The notes beneath the pieces are model-generated. The model made no database searches and had not been told where the DNA came from. It worked only from the letters and a program-made list of their open reading frames with translations. This document shows, in pieces, positions 49,157 through 57,313 of a stretch of 64,000 nucleotides of DNA. Within the stretch, counting starts at the first letter, position 1. Every line of letters begins with the position of its first letter. The stretch comes from Streptomyces sp. 35G-GA-8 (GTDB lineage Bacteria > Actinomycetota > Actinomycetes > Streptomycetales > Streptomycetaceae). The stretch covers positions 291,145-355,144 of the forward strand of contig NZ_JAMHJQ010000007.1 of NCBI RefSeq assembly GCF_023534745.1. Reading direction: 5' to 3'. The translations under genes were made by a program, and so were the position numbers.

Positions 49157-51257
49157 GCTGACGCGGTTCGGCAGGGGAAGGCTGCCGCGCGCCGCGCTCG
49201 TCGCGATCCTGCTGCTGCCGCTGCTCTACGGCGCGCTGTATCTGTGGTCGTTCTGGGATCCGTACGGACGACTCGACCGGCTCCCCGTCGCGCTCGTCAA
49301 CGACGACAAGGGCGCCACGGCCGCGGGCCGGAAGATCGCGGCCGGTGACGAGATCACCCGGGGGCTGCGCGACAGCAAGGTCTTCGCCTGGCACGAGGTG
49401 AGCGCGGCCGAGGCGCGCGAAGGCGTGGAGGACGGTTCGTACTACCTCTCGCTGACCATGCCGGCCGACCTGAGCGAGCGCATCGCGTCCAGTTCCGGAG
49501 ACGCCCCCGAGACCGGCGCGCTCCAGGTGCGTACGAACGACGCGAACAACTACATCGTCGGGCAGATCTCCAGGACCGTCTTCGCCGAGATACGGACCGC
49601 CGCCTCGACCAACGCCTCCCGCTCCTTCCTCGACCGGATCTTCATCTCGTTCTCGGACATCCATGACGCCACCGCGAAGGCGGCCAAGGGCGCCGACGAG
49701 CTCAAGGGCGGTATCGGAAAGGCCCAGAAGGGTTCGAAGGACCTCGTGGAGGGGCTGAAGACCGCCAAGGAGGGCAGCGGGGACCTGGCGGGCGGGCTGA
49801 AGAAGCTCGGCACGGGCGCGAGTGATCTGGACACCGGTGCCCAACAGGTCGCCGCCGGTACCCAGTCGCTCGCCGACAAGATCAACGCGATGGCCGGCAC
49901 CGTCCGTCCGTACCTCAAGGACAACGGGAAGACGATCGGTGATTCGGCCCGGCACGTGGCGGACTCCTCCCAGTCGATACGGGACAACCTCGGGCTGCTC
50001 GTGAAGGCCGCGCCCCGCGCCGCGACTCAGGCCCGCCAGGCCTCGGACGAGCTGAACTCCCTCTACACGGAACGCTGCGAGAAAACTCCCGCCGACCCCG
50101 CCCCCGATCCCGCCCCCAGTGTCGCCGCCGGGGGCGCGGACCCCAGCGCCTGCCCGCCCCTCAAGCGCGCCAGGACCGCCGCCGCGGACGTGGCCGCCGT
50201 CGCCGATGACGTCAACACCCTGGTGAAGAACAACAGCGGCGCCCTGAAGGAGCTGGACGGCCGGCTCGCCACCCTCCAGAAGCAGGCGAAAGCGCTCGCC
50301 GAGCACGCGCCGAAGCTGGACGAGGACCTGGAGACCGCCGTCACGAAGATCAACGCTCTCAACAGCGGTGCCCAGAAGGTCGCCGAGGGAGCGGGCCGGC
50401 TGCGCAGCGGACTGACCGACGCCGAGAAGGGCTCCGCCGGCCTCAACACCGGTGTCGGCAAGCTCAGTACCGGCGCGAACACCCTCGACGGCGGTCTCTT
50501 CAAGCTCGCCGACGGATCGGCCGAGCTCGCCGGAGGGCTCAACGACGGCGTCGGAAAGATCCCCGACTACGACAAGACCGACCGGGACCGGCGGACGGAC
50601 GTGATGGCCGACCCCGTCCAGCTCGCCTCGCGCTCGCTGCACGCCGCCCCCAACTACGGCACCGGCTTCGCCCCGTACTTCATCCCGCTCTCCCTCTGGG
50701 TCGGCGCGATGGTGGCGTACATGCTGATCCAGCCGCTGAACCGGCGCGCGCTGGCCGCCGGCGCCTCGGCCTGGCGCATCGCGCTCGCGGGCTGGCTGCC
50801 GGTCGCCGCGATCGGACTGCTCCAGGTCGGCGCGCTGATCTCCGTACTGCACTGGGCCATCGGCCTGGAGATGGCGCGCGCCGCCGGAACGGTCGGCTTC
50901 CTGGCGCTGGTCACCTGCTGCTTCACCGCGATCGTCCAGTGGCTCAACGCCCGCTTCGGACCCGCGGGCCGGATCCTCGTCCTCGCCCTGCTGATGCTCC
51001 AGCTGACCTCGGCGGGCGGCACCTATCCCGTCCAGACCAGTCCGGGCTTCTTCGGCGCCATCCACCCGTTCCTGCCGATGAGTTACGTGGTCGACGCGTT
51101 GCGCAGACTCATCTCGGGCGGCGGGCTCGGCCCCGTGTGGCAGGGCTGTGCCGTGCTCGCCGCCTTCACCGCGGGCGCGCTGGCGCTGACCGCCCTGTCC
51201 GCGCGGCGCAAGCAGGTATGGACGCTCGACCGGCTCCATCCCGAGCTGAGTCTGTGA
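49128..51257 (+). CDS. YhgE/Pip family membrane protein
   Basis: 709 residues. One N-terminal membrane segment (about 22-42) is followed by a long outside region with many heptad-like Gly/Ala/Lys repeats (GADELKGGIGKAQKGSKDLVEGL; GARRLRSGL-type units) that should form coiled coils, and five or six C-terminal membrane segments from about residue 515 (FIPLSLWVGAMVAYMLIQPLNRR onward), as in ABC-2-type permeases. Members include phage infection protein Pip and EsaA-like secretion proteins. Function here is unknown; export or surface interaction is inferred. ATG with GAGGAGGGG upstream inside the previous gene. Confidence 0.9.
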   Translation: MRSPKLAALELTRFGRGRLPRAALVAILLLPLLYGALYLWSFWDPYGRLDRLPVALVNDDKGATAAGRKIAAGDEITRGLRDSKVFAWHEVSAAEAREGVEDGSYYLSLTMPADLSERIASSSGDAPETGALQVRTNDANNYIVGQISRTVFAEIRTAASTNASRSFLDRIFISFSDIHDATAKAAKGADELKGGIGKAQKGSKDLVEGLKTAKEGSGDLAGGLKKLGTGASDLDTGAQQVAAGTQSLADKINAMAGTVRPYLKDNGKTIGDSARHVADSSQSIRDNLGLLVKAAPRAATQARQASDELNSLYTERCEKTPADPAPDPAPSVAAGGADPSACPPLKRARTAAADVAAVADDVNTLVKNNSGALKELDGRLATLQKQAKALAEHAPKLDEDLETAVTKINALNSGAQKVAEGAGRLRSGLTDAEKGSAGLNTGVGKLSTGANTLDGGLFKLADGSAELAGGLNDGVGKIPDYDKTDRDRRTDVMADPVQLASRSLHAAPNYGTGFAPYFIPLSLWVGAMVAYMLIQPLNRRALAAGASAWRIALAGWLPVAAIGLLQVGALISVLHWAIGLEMARAAGTVGFLALVTCCFTAIVQWLNARFGPAGRILVLALLMLQLTSAGGTYPVQTSPGFFGAIHPFLPMSYVVDALRRLISGGGLGPVWQGCAVLAAFTAGALALTALSARRKQVWTLDRLHPELSL

Positions 51258-51270
51258 GCACGGGGGACCT

Positions 51271-51894
51271 GTGACAATCGTCGCCATGGACAGCAGCAGC
51301 ACCCGCCGCCAGGCCACCCGGCAGAAGCTCTACGAGGCCGCGGTGACCCTCATCGCCGAACAGGGCTTCTCGGCGACGACCGTGGACGAGATCGCCGAGC
51401 GCGCCGGGGTCGCCAAGGGCACGGTCTACTACAACTTCAAGAGCAAGACGGAGCTTTTCGAGGAGCTGCTGCGGCACGGCGTCGGGCTGCTCGCCTCGTC
51501 CCTGCGGACCGCGGCCGACACCACGGCGGAGCGCGGCGGCAGCAAGATCGAGGCGCTGGACGCGATGATCGGGGCCGGACTGGTCTTCATCGACCGCTAT
51601 CCCGCCTTCACCCAGCTGTACGTCGCCGAGCTGTGGCGGACCAACCGGGCCTGGCAGTCCACACTGCTGGTGGTGCGCCAGGAGGCCGTCGCGGTCGTCG
51701 AGAGCGTGCTCCGGCAGGCCGTGGAGGGCGGTGAGCTGAGCGACGAGATCGACGTTCCGCTGACGGCGGCGGCGCTGGTCGGGATGGTGCTCGTGGCGGC
51801 GCTCGACTGGCAGGCGTTCCAGCCCGAGCGGTCGATGGACGAGGTGCACGCGGCTCTCTCGCGGCTGCTGCACGGCCGGGTCGGCGGACGCTGA
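51271..51894 (+). CDS. TetR family transcriptional repressor
   Basis: 207 residues. The N-terminal helix-turn-helix (LYEAAVTLIAEQGFSATTVDEIAERAGVAKGTVYYNFKSKTELFEELL) is a textbook TetR domain; the C-terminal ligand domain is helical (about 60-200). Last gene of the operon, 13 bp after the YhgE stop, with GGGGGA before the GTG. The inverted repeat at 48258-48279 on the operon promoter is its probable target, giving autoregulation. The inducer is unknown. Confidence 0.95.
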   Translation: MTIVAMDSSSTRRQATRQKLYEAAVTLIAEQGFSATTVDEIAERAGVAKGTVYYNFKSKTELFEELLRHGVGLLASSLRTAADTTAERGGSKIEALDAMIGAGLVFIDRYPAFTQLYVAELWRTNRAWQSTLLVVRQEAVAVVESVLRQAVEGGELSDEIDVPLTAAALVGMVLVAALDWQAFQPERSMDEVHAALSRLLHGRVGGR

Positions 51895-51929
51895 AGCCGG
51901 TACGCGGGCGCGAGCACGCGGACGCGAGT

Positions 51930-51978
51930 GCGCCGGTCCGGCGAGGCTCCATCCCCCTGAGCCTCACCGGACCGGCGC
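51930..51978. terminator. Terminator of the TetR operon
   Basis: A 20-bp stem with one mismatch: the left arm GCGCCGGTCCGG-C-GAGGCTC (51930-51949) pairs with 51959-51978 around a 9-nt loop. It lies 35 bp after the tetR stop. Confidence 0.9.
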
Positions 51979-51980
51979 GT

Positions 51981-52040
51981 TACCCCCGTACCCCGTACCC
52001 CCGTATCCCCGTTCCCCCCTGTCCCCGTTCCCCGTTCCCT
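51981..52040 (-). other. G-quadruplex-prone CCCCGT[AT] repeat block
   Basis: Low-complexity run of CCCCGTA/CCCCGTT units. The minus strand carries at least seven tracts of four or more G with 3-4 nt between most of them, a strong G4 pattern. Sparser similar units continue to about 52130. The 440-bp gap 51895-52334 otherwise contains only the tetR terminator and the promoter of the next gene. Confidence 0.7.
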
Positions 52041-52321
52041 GTTTCCGGCGATGCCGGAGAGCCCGCTTCCCCGTGATCCCCCGTGACCCCCGTGGTAGCT
52101 GGGCTCCCCGTTCGCACCCCCGTTACGGCAGGAGAGCCGCGCCGTTCCGCCACCCCGTGTCGGCGGTGCCGGCGCCGCGCCCCTTCCGTGCTCCCCACTC
52201 TTCCGTCCGCGCAGGTCGGAGCCCATCCGCGTGCCTACTCATCTCGCCGCCTAGGTACCGGTACTCAGTCCTGCGTACTGCCGCCCAGCGCGGGCGCCGC
52301 CTGGGCTCTTCCCCGGCGCTC

Positions 52322-52327
52322 TAAAAT
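52322..52327 (+). promoter_or_regulatory. -10 element of the oxidoreductase gene (leaderless)
   Basis: TAAAAT ends 7 nt before the ATG at 52335, with no ribosome site between. No clear -35. Confidence 0.5.
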
Positions 52328-52334
52328 CGCTCCC

Positions 52335-53858
52335 ATGGCACGGATTGCGGTGATCGGCGCCGGGATGGGCGCCATGGCGGCGGCTGCCCGGCTGGCGGTG
52401 GCGGGACAGCGGGTGACGGTGTACGAACGCGCCGCCACCTATGGCGGCTCGGTGGGCCGGTTCGAGCGGGACGGGTTCGTCTTCGACACCGGGCCCGGTC
52501 TGCTCCATCTGCCGGCCGTCTACCGCGATCTGTTCGTCAAGACCGGTAAGGAGCCGCTGGAAAGCCGCGTCCGGCTCGGCCAGGTGGATCCGGCGAGCAG
52601 ACATGTCTTCGCCGACGGTACCGACGTACGGCTGCCCAACGCGTCGCGCGGCGGGGTGGTCTCCGCCCTGGACACGGCGCTCGGCGCGGGCGCCGGGGAG
52701 CGCTGGGGGGAGTTCCTCGGCCGCGCCCGGGACGCCTGGGACCGCTCGCGCCGCCCGCTGCTGGAGGAGCCGTTGTGGGCGGACTGGCGGGTGCTCGGCC
52801 GGGATCCGTATCCGGCCGTACGGCAGCGACGGCTGCTCCGCGGCGCCCGGCGGGCCACGACGGTCGCGGAGATCGGCGCCTGGGAGCTGGCCGACCCGCG
52901 GCTGGCGGCGCTGCTGGACGGCTACGCCCTGTCGTACGGGCTCGACCCGCGGCACGCCCCGGCGAGCGCCGCCCTGCTGCCGTATCTGGAGCAGACCTTC
53001 GGCAGCTGGTATGTCGGCGGCGGCATGCGGGAGTTGGCCCGCGCGGTGTACGAACGGTGCCTGGCCCGCCGGGTGGAGTTCGTCTTCGGCGCCGAGGTGA
53101 CCCGGATCGTCGAGAAGGACGGCGCGGCGACAGGGATCGAGCTGGCGGACGGCACGGTCGCGGAGGCCGACCATGTGGTGGCGGGCATCGCGCCCGGTCC
53201 TCTCGTGGAGTGGCGGCTCGACGCGGACGGTGACGTACGGCCTTCGGCCGGGGAGGCCGGTGAGGCCGGTGAGGCCACGGCGCCCGGCCGGTTCACCGTG
53301 CTGCTGGCGCTGCGCGGAGCCCGTGACCCCGGCGCCGCGCACCGGACGGTGGTGCACTCCCCCGACGGGAGCGCCGAGGCGGCCGAGATCTTCGCGGGCC
53401 GGACCGCGGCGCGGCCCACGGTCACGGTGCTGCGGCCCGACGACACGGCGACGCGCCCCGACGACGGCCATGAGGCGGTCACGCTCACCGCGACCGTGGC
53501 CCCGCAGGGCCCGGTCGACTGGTCGGACGCGGCGCTGCGCGAGCGGTACGCCGATGTGCTGGTGGCGGCCGTCGGCGCGGCCGTGCCGGAGATCGCGGAG
53601 CGGATCGTCTGGCGCGAGGTGCGTACCCCGGCCGATACGGCGGCGCTGACGGGGGCCGCGGGCGGTTGCGTACCGGCGCCCGCGCTGGCCGGGGCCGAGG
53701 GCCGGATGCTGCTTCCCGGGAACTCCACCCGGCTGTCCGGGCTGTACCGGGCGGGGGGCTGGGCGCATCCGGGCGGCGGGCTCGCGCACGCCGGGATGTC
53801 GGGGGCGCTGGTCGCCGGACTGATCGTCGAGGGGGCGGACTTCCGCGGCTCCCAGTGA
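52335..53858 (+). CDS. FAD-dependent phytoene desaturase-like oxidoreductase
   Basis: 507 residues. N-terminal Rossmann FAD motif VIGAGMGAMAAAARLAVAGQRVTVYERA, then YGGSVGRFERDGFVFDTGPGLLHLP as in CrtI/CrtN-type amine oxidases, and a C-terminal FAD signature GLYRAGGWAHPGGGLAHAGMSGALVAGLI. It would oxidise a hydrophobic substrate such as a carotenoid or prenyl compound, but no other carotenoid genes are near, so the substrate is open. The ATG at 52335 follows a -10 hexamer by 7 nt and has no Shine-Dalgarno, suggesting a leaderless mRNA; the 84 codons of open frame upstream have no support. Confidence 0.88.
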   Translation: MARIAVIGAGMGAMAAAARLAVAGQRVTVYERAATYGGSVGRFERDGFVFDTGPGLLHLPAVYRDLFVKTGKEPLESRVRLGQVDPASRHVFADGTDVRLPNASRGGVVSALDTALGAGAGERWGEFLGRARDAWDRSRRPLLEEPLWADWRVLGRDPYPAVRQRRLLRGARRATTVAEIGAWELADPRLAALLDGYALSYGLDPRHAPASAALLPYLEQTFGSWYVGGGMRELARAVYERCLARRVEFVFGAEVTRIVEKDGAATGIELADGTVAEADHVVAGIAPGPLVEWRLDADGDVRPSAGEAGEAGEATAPGRFTVLLALRGARDPGAAHRTVVHSPDGSAEAAEIFAGRTAARPTVTVLRPDDTATRPDDGHEAVTLTATVAPQGPVDWSDAALRERYADVLVAAVGAAVPEIAERIVWREVRTPADTAALTGAAGGCVPAPALAGAEGRMLLPGNSTRLSGLYRAGGWAHPGGGLAHAGMSGALVAGLIVEGADFRGSQ

Positions 53859-53888
53859 GCGGCGCCTGGTGAGCGGCTCCCGGTGAGC
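53847..53888. repeat. 14-bp tandem repeat x3 spanning the oxidoreductase stop codon
   Basis: GGCTCCCAGTGAGC, GGCGCCTGGTGAGC and GGCTCCCGGTGAGC start at 53847, 53861 and 53875. The gene's TGA stop is in the first unit, and each later unit repeats it. Confidence 0.85.
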
Positions 53889-53972
53889 CGGGCGCACCGC
53901 CACCGCGCCCGCCCGGTCATCAAGTGCTCCGCGAGCCAGCCGTCCTGACGGGACGTCAGTGCGTGGCGGGTG

Positions 53973-54953
53973 TCAGTACCGGTACTGCTGTTCGTTGTAG
54001 TCGGGGTCCGGGTAGCCCTGCCGGCGCGGCTCTTCCGGGGGCGTCGGCGGGAACTGCTCGCCGTCGCGGTCGCGCTGCTGCGGCACCCACACACCGCCGG
54101 GCGGGGTCTCGCCGCCGTACTGCTGCTGGCCGGGGTACGGGTCGGCGTACTGCTGCCGGCCGCCGAAGCTGTCGTACGAGCCGTACTGCTCGCCGCTGTT
54201 GACCGAGCCGGTGTACGGGTCGGTGTACGCGGCGTACTGCTGTTGCTGTCCCGCGTCGTAGCCGTACTGCTGCGCGTAGCCGTCCTGGCCGGGATACATG
54301 TCCTGACCTGAGTGGTAGGCGTCCTGGGGTACGTAGCCGTCGTGGCCCGCCGACTGCTGCTGTCCGTACCCCGGATACGCGTCGTATCCGCCGCCGTACT
54401 CATGCCCGCCGACGCCGGCCGCCGCGCCCGCGCCCGCGTGGGGCTGCTGCTGGTGGGCCTCACGGGCGGCGTCGTCGTATATCCCGTACTGCCCGGTGTC
54501 GTCGGGCAGCGGCTCGGGCTCGTACACCGCGGCGGCCGGCGCGGGCGGCTCCACCGGGTCGTACGCGGCGGGCTCCACCGGGTCGTACGCGGGCGGGTCG
54601 TACGCGGGCGGCTCGTACTCCAGGTCCGAGACCTCAAGCGCGGGCTCGCGCTCCTCGGCCTGCTCCTTCCCGGCCTTGCGGCGGCGGCTCGCGCCCGGGC
54701 TGCCGCCTATCGCCCAACCTGTCGAGAAGCCGCGGCGGAAGGACAGCGTCACATATGTCTGACCGACCGCGAACATGATCGCGCCCAGCGCGATGACATA
54801 TATGGAGGGGATCAGTACGCCGAGGACGACGCCCATGAAGCCGGTGAAGGCGAGCAGTCGCCAGCGCAGCCGCGCCTTGTACTGGAGCAGCACCTCACCG
54901 AGCAGCCACAGCGCCACGATGCCGAACGCGATGTAGAGGACCGTCCAGCCCAT
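53973..54953 (-). CDS. Membrane protein with long Tyr/Pro/Gln-rich tail, unknown
   Basis: 326 residues. Three N-terminal membrane segments (about 3-23, 32-49 and 51-69) precede a charged stretch (RRRKAGKEQAEEREP) and a long, disordered C-terminal region of about 220 residues, rich in Tyr, Pro, Gln, Gly and Asp, with YDP and GYG/QQQ repeats. Such tails are often phosphorylated or phase-separating, but nothing here shows that directly. ATG with AGGAGAGGGG upstream. Convergent with the oxidoreductase gene and followed on its own strand from metF. I do not recognise a named family. Confidence 0.75.
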   Translation of the reverse strand: MGWTVLYIAFGIVALWLLGEVLLQYKARLRWRLLAFTGFMGVVLGVLIPSIYVIALGAIMFAVGQTYVTLSFRRGFSTGWAIGGSPGASRRRKAGKEQAEEREPALEVSDLEYEPPAYDPPAYDPVEPAAYDPVEPPAPAAAVYEPEPLPDDTGQYGIYDDAAREAHQQQPHAGAGAAAGVGGHEYGGGYDAYPGYGQQQSAGHDGYVPQDAYHSGQDMYPGQDGYAQQYGYDAGQQQQYAAYTDPYTGSVNSGEQYGSYDSFGGRQQYADPYPGQQQYGGETPPGGVWVPQQRDRDGEQFPPTPPEEPRRQGYPDPDYNEQQYRY

Positions 54954-55004
54954 GCCCGCCCCTCTCCTGGGTCCACCGCCCCGGGACAGGGCGGGTACGG
55001 CCGG

Positions 55005-55922
55005 TCACGACTGCTCGTGCAGTCCGAGATTCTCGTAGATTTCGAGCGTCGCCGTGGAGTTGTTGAGCGTGATGAAGTGCAAGCCGGGGACACCCTCGGA
55101 GAGCAGTTCACCGCAGAACTCCGTCGCGAACTCGATGCCAATGGAGCGTACAGCGGCGGGATCCTCCTTGACCGAGAGGATCCGCTCTTTCAGCTCGGGC
55201 GGGAAGACCGCGGTGGAGAGCTGTGGCAATCGCTCCAGCATCTTCACACTGGTGACCGGCATGATTTCCGGAATGATCGGTGTCTCGCAACCGGCGCCGG
55301 CGACGCGGTCGCGCAGCCGCAGATAGCCCTCGGGGTCGAAGAACATCTGCGTGATCGCGTAATCGGCGCCCGCGCGGCACTTGTTCACGAAGTGGCCGAC
55401 ATCGGTCTCCCAGTCGGTGGAGCGCGGATGCATCTCGGGGAAGGCCGCCACTCCGACACAGAAGTCCCCGGACTCCTTGATCAGGCTGACCAGTTCGGCG
55501 GCGTAGCGCACACCGTCGGGGTGCTTGATCCACTCGCCCATGGGGTCGCCGGGCGGATCCCCCCGTACGGCGAGGATGTTGCGGATCCCGGCGTCGGCGT
55601 ACTGCCCGACCATGTTGCGCAGTTCGGCGACCGACTGGCCGACCGCCGTGAGGTGCGCGACCGGTGTGAGCGTGGTGTCGGCGGCGATCCGCTCGGTCGC
55701 CCGGACCGTGCCCGCGCGGGTGGAGCCGCCCGCGCCATAGGTCACGGAGACGAAGCTCGGGGCGACCGCCTCGATCCGGCGCAGCGCGTTCCAGAGGTTC
55801 CGCTCGCCCTTCTCCGTCTTGGGCGCCCAGAACTCGAAGGAGAACGAAGTCTTGCCGGTCGCGAGCAGATCACGCACGGTCAGCGCGTGATCCGATCTGG
55901 TCGAAGCTGTGCCTAGGGCCAT
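55005..55922 (-). CDS. metF: Methylenetetrahydrofolate reductase
   Basis: 305 residues, a TIM-barrel FAD enzyme that reduces 5,10-methylene-THF to 5-methyl-THF for methionine synthesis. Motifs: [21 protein letters not shown] (catalytic Glu), [49 protein letters not shown] and a C-terminal [13 protein letters not shown]. The ATG at 55922 lacks a Shine-Dalgarno but follows a good promoter (-10 TAACCT 6 nt upstream), so it is probably leaderless. Monocistronic between the Tyr-rich membrane protein gene and thiE. Confidence 0.97.
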   Translation of the reverse strand: MALGTASTRSDHALTVRDLLATGKTSFSFEFWAPKTEKGERNLWNALRRIEAVAPSFVSVTYGAGGSTRAGTVRATERIAADTTLTPVAHLTAVGQSVAELRNMVGQYADAGIRNILAVRGDPPGDPMGEWIKHPDGVRYAAELVSLIKESGDFCVGVAAFPEMHPRSTDWETDVGHFVNKCRAGADYAITQMFFDPEGYLRLRDRVAGAGCETPIIPEIMPVTSVKMLERLPQLSTAVFPPELKERILSVKEDPAAVRSIGIEFATEFCGELLSEGVPGLHFITLNNSTATLEIYENLGLHEQS

Positions 55923-55928
55923 ATGTGC

Positions 55929-55957
55929 AGGTTATCGATGGCGTGACGGTCCCCCAA
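55929..55957 (-). promoter_or_regulatory. metF promoter (leaderless)
   Basis: On the minus strand, -35 TTGGGG (55957-55952), 17-bp spacer, -10 TAACCT (55934-55929), then 6 nt to the ATG. Confidence 0.55.
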
Positions 55958-56030
55958 CCGGGGGCGGGGGTTTTGGCCGGATTGCCGGGTAAGTGGCCGC
56001 GCTTCTTCACGGTGCGTTCCCGTACGGCGC

Positions 56031-56104
56031 GCCGCCGTCATCCGCATGTAAACATCGCCGTCATCCGGCGCACCGCCGTCATCCGCGGCACCGCCGTCAT
56101 ACGG
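56031..56104. repeat. GCCGTCATCCG-type tandem repeats spanning the thiE stop
   Basis: Four copies of CGCCGTCATNCG, the last two 18 bp apart. The one nearest thiE contains its TGA stop (TCA at 56097-56099), and each other copy repeats that TGA. Confidence 0.8.
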
Positions 56105-56747
56105 CACGGTCCCGCACACGCTTCGCCAGGGCCGCGGTCGCCGCCGCCGGATCGTCGGCCTCGGTGATCGCCCGTACGACGACGACCCTGCGCGCACCGG
56201 CGTCCAGCACCTGGTCGAGGTTTGCCGCGTCGATCCCGCCGATCGCGAACCAGGGCCGCTCCGTGGCACGGGACGCGGCGTACCGCACCAGACCGAGCCC
56301 CGGCGCGTGACGCCCCGGCTTGGTGGGTGTGGGCCAGCAGGGGCCCGTACAGAAATAGTCCACGCCGGGCTCGGCGACCGCCGCGTCCACCTCGGCCTCC
56401 GCATGGGTGGAGCGGCCGATCAGCGGGGCGTCCCCGATGATCGCGCGCGCGGCGGGGACGGGCAGATCACCCTGTCCCAGATGCAGCACGTCGGAGCCGA
56501 TGGCATGGGCGACATCGGCGCGGTCGTTCACGGCGAGCAGCCGGCCGTGCCGACGGCAGGCGTCCGCGAAGACCCGGAGATGGTCCAGCTCCTCGGCCGC
56601 CTCCATGCCCTTGTCGCGCAGCTGCACGATGTCCACGCCCGACGCGAGCACCGCGTCGAGGAACTCGGGGAGATCCCCCTGCCGCTTACGGGCGTCCGTG
56701 CACAGATAGAGCCGGGCGTCGGAGAGCGACGCGGAAGCCGTGGACAT
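56097..56747 (-). CDS. thiE: Thiamine-phosphate synthase
   Basis: 216 residues, TIM barrel. Joins the pyrimidine and thiazole phosphates to give thiamine phosphate. Motifs: [99 protein letters not shown] and [19 protein letters not shown] preceded by GGGGGGA at 5 nt. No riboswitch is visible upstream of it, unlike the thiO operon across the gap. Confidence 0.97.
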   Translation of the reverse strand: MSTASASLSDARLYLCTDARKRQGDLPEFLDAVLASGVDIVQLRDKGMEAAEELDHLRVFADACRRHGRLLAVNDRADVAHAIGSDVLHLGQGDLPVPAARAIIGDAPLIGRSTHAEAEVDAAVAEPGVDYFCTGPCWPTPTKPGRHAPGLGLVRYAASRATERPWFAIGGIDAANLDQVLDAGARRVVVVRAITEADDPAAATAALAKRVRDRAV

Positions 56748-56844
56748 GAAGATCCCCCCGTGGTGTCGGTTCGGCGGCGCACGGCGGCCGACGCGCGACC
56801 GGACGGTCGTACGGGGCCACCGCGCACCGCGGATGGTGATGTCG

Positions 56845-57210
56845 TCAGACGGCGAGCGCCTGGGCCCGGCGCTTCACCTCCGTGCCGCGATTCTCACTGA
56901 GTGCCTGCGCGGGCGTGCCCGGCAGCGTGGGGTCGGGGGTGAAGAGCCACTCGAGCATCTCTTCGTCGGTGAAGCTGTCGTCCCTCAGGAGCGTCAGGGT
57001 GCCCGCGAGCCCCTTGACGACCTTGTTGCCGTCGATGAAGGCGGCGGGCACCTGGAGCGTCCTGTTCTCGCCGCGGCGCACCGCGATCAGCTGGCCTTCC
57101 TTCACCAGCTGCCGCACACGCGTCACCTCGACACCAAGCTTTTCCGCGATGTCGGGCAGGTGGAGCCAGGCGGGGACGAGAGCATCGATCTTTGCGTCAA
57201 TCTCGGTCAC
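56845..57210 (-). CDS. Rv2175c-family DNA-binding protein
   Basis: About 121 residues from the GTG at 57210 ([58 protein letters not shown]). An N-terminal winged helix-turn-helix is followed by a C-terminal domain ([38 protein letters not shown]). In Mycobacterium tuberculosis the Rv2175c protein binds DNA and is phosphorylated by PknL, encoded next to it. The PASTA kinase 4.3 kb away here is the likely counterpart. No clear Shine-Dalgarno, and the open frame extends 17 codons upstream. Confidence 0.88.
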   Translation of the reverse strand: MTEIDAKIDALVPAWLHLPDIAEKLGVEVTRVRQLVKEGQLIAVRRGENRTLQVPAAFIDGNKVVKGLAGTLTLLRDDSFTDEEMLEWLFTPDPTLPGTPAQALSENRGTEVKRRAQALAV

Positions 57211-57313
57211 AAGGACAAGCGTGCCATCCCGGACTGACAGACGGTAGCCGAGGAGCCCCAATCGGGCCGCCGCCCCGGAGGGGCCGGGCCCCCGGGCGCG
57301 TGCCCGCCGGGGA

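Noticed and set aside
56748-56844. A second TPP riboswitch in front of thiE
   Set aside because: No CTGAGA or ACCTGATC core is present in the 97-bp gap.
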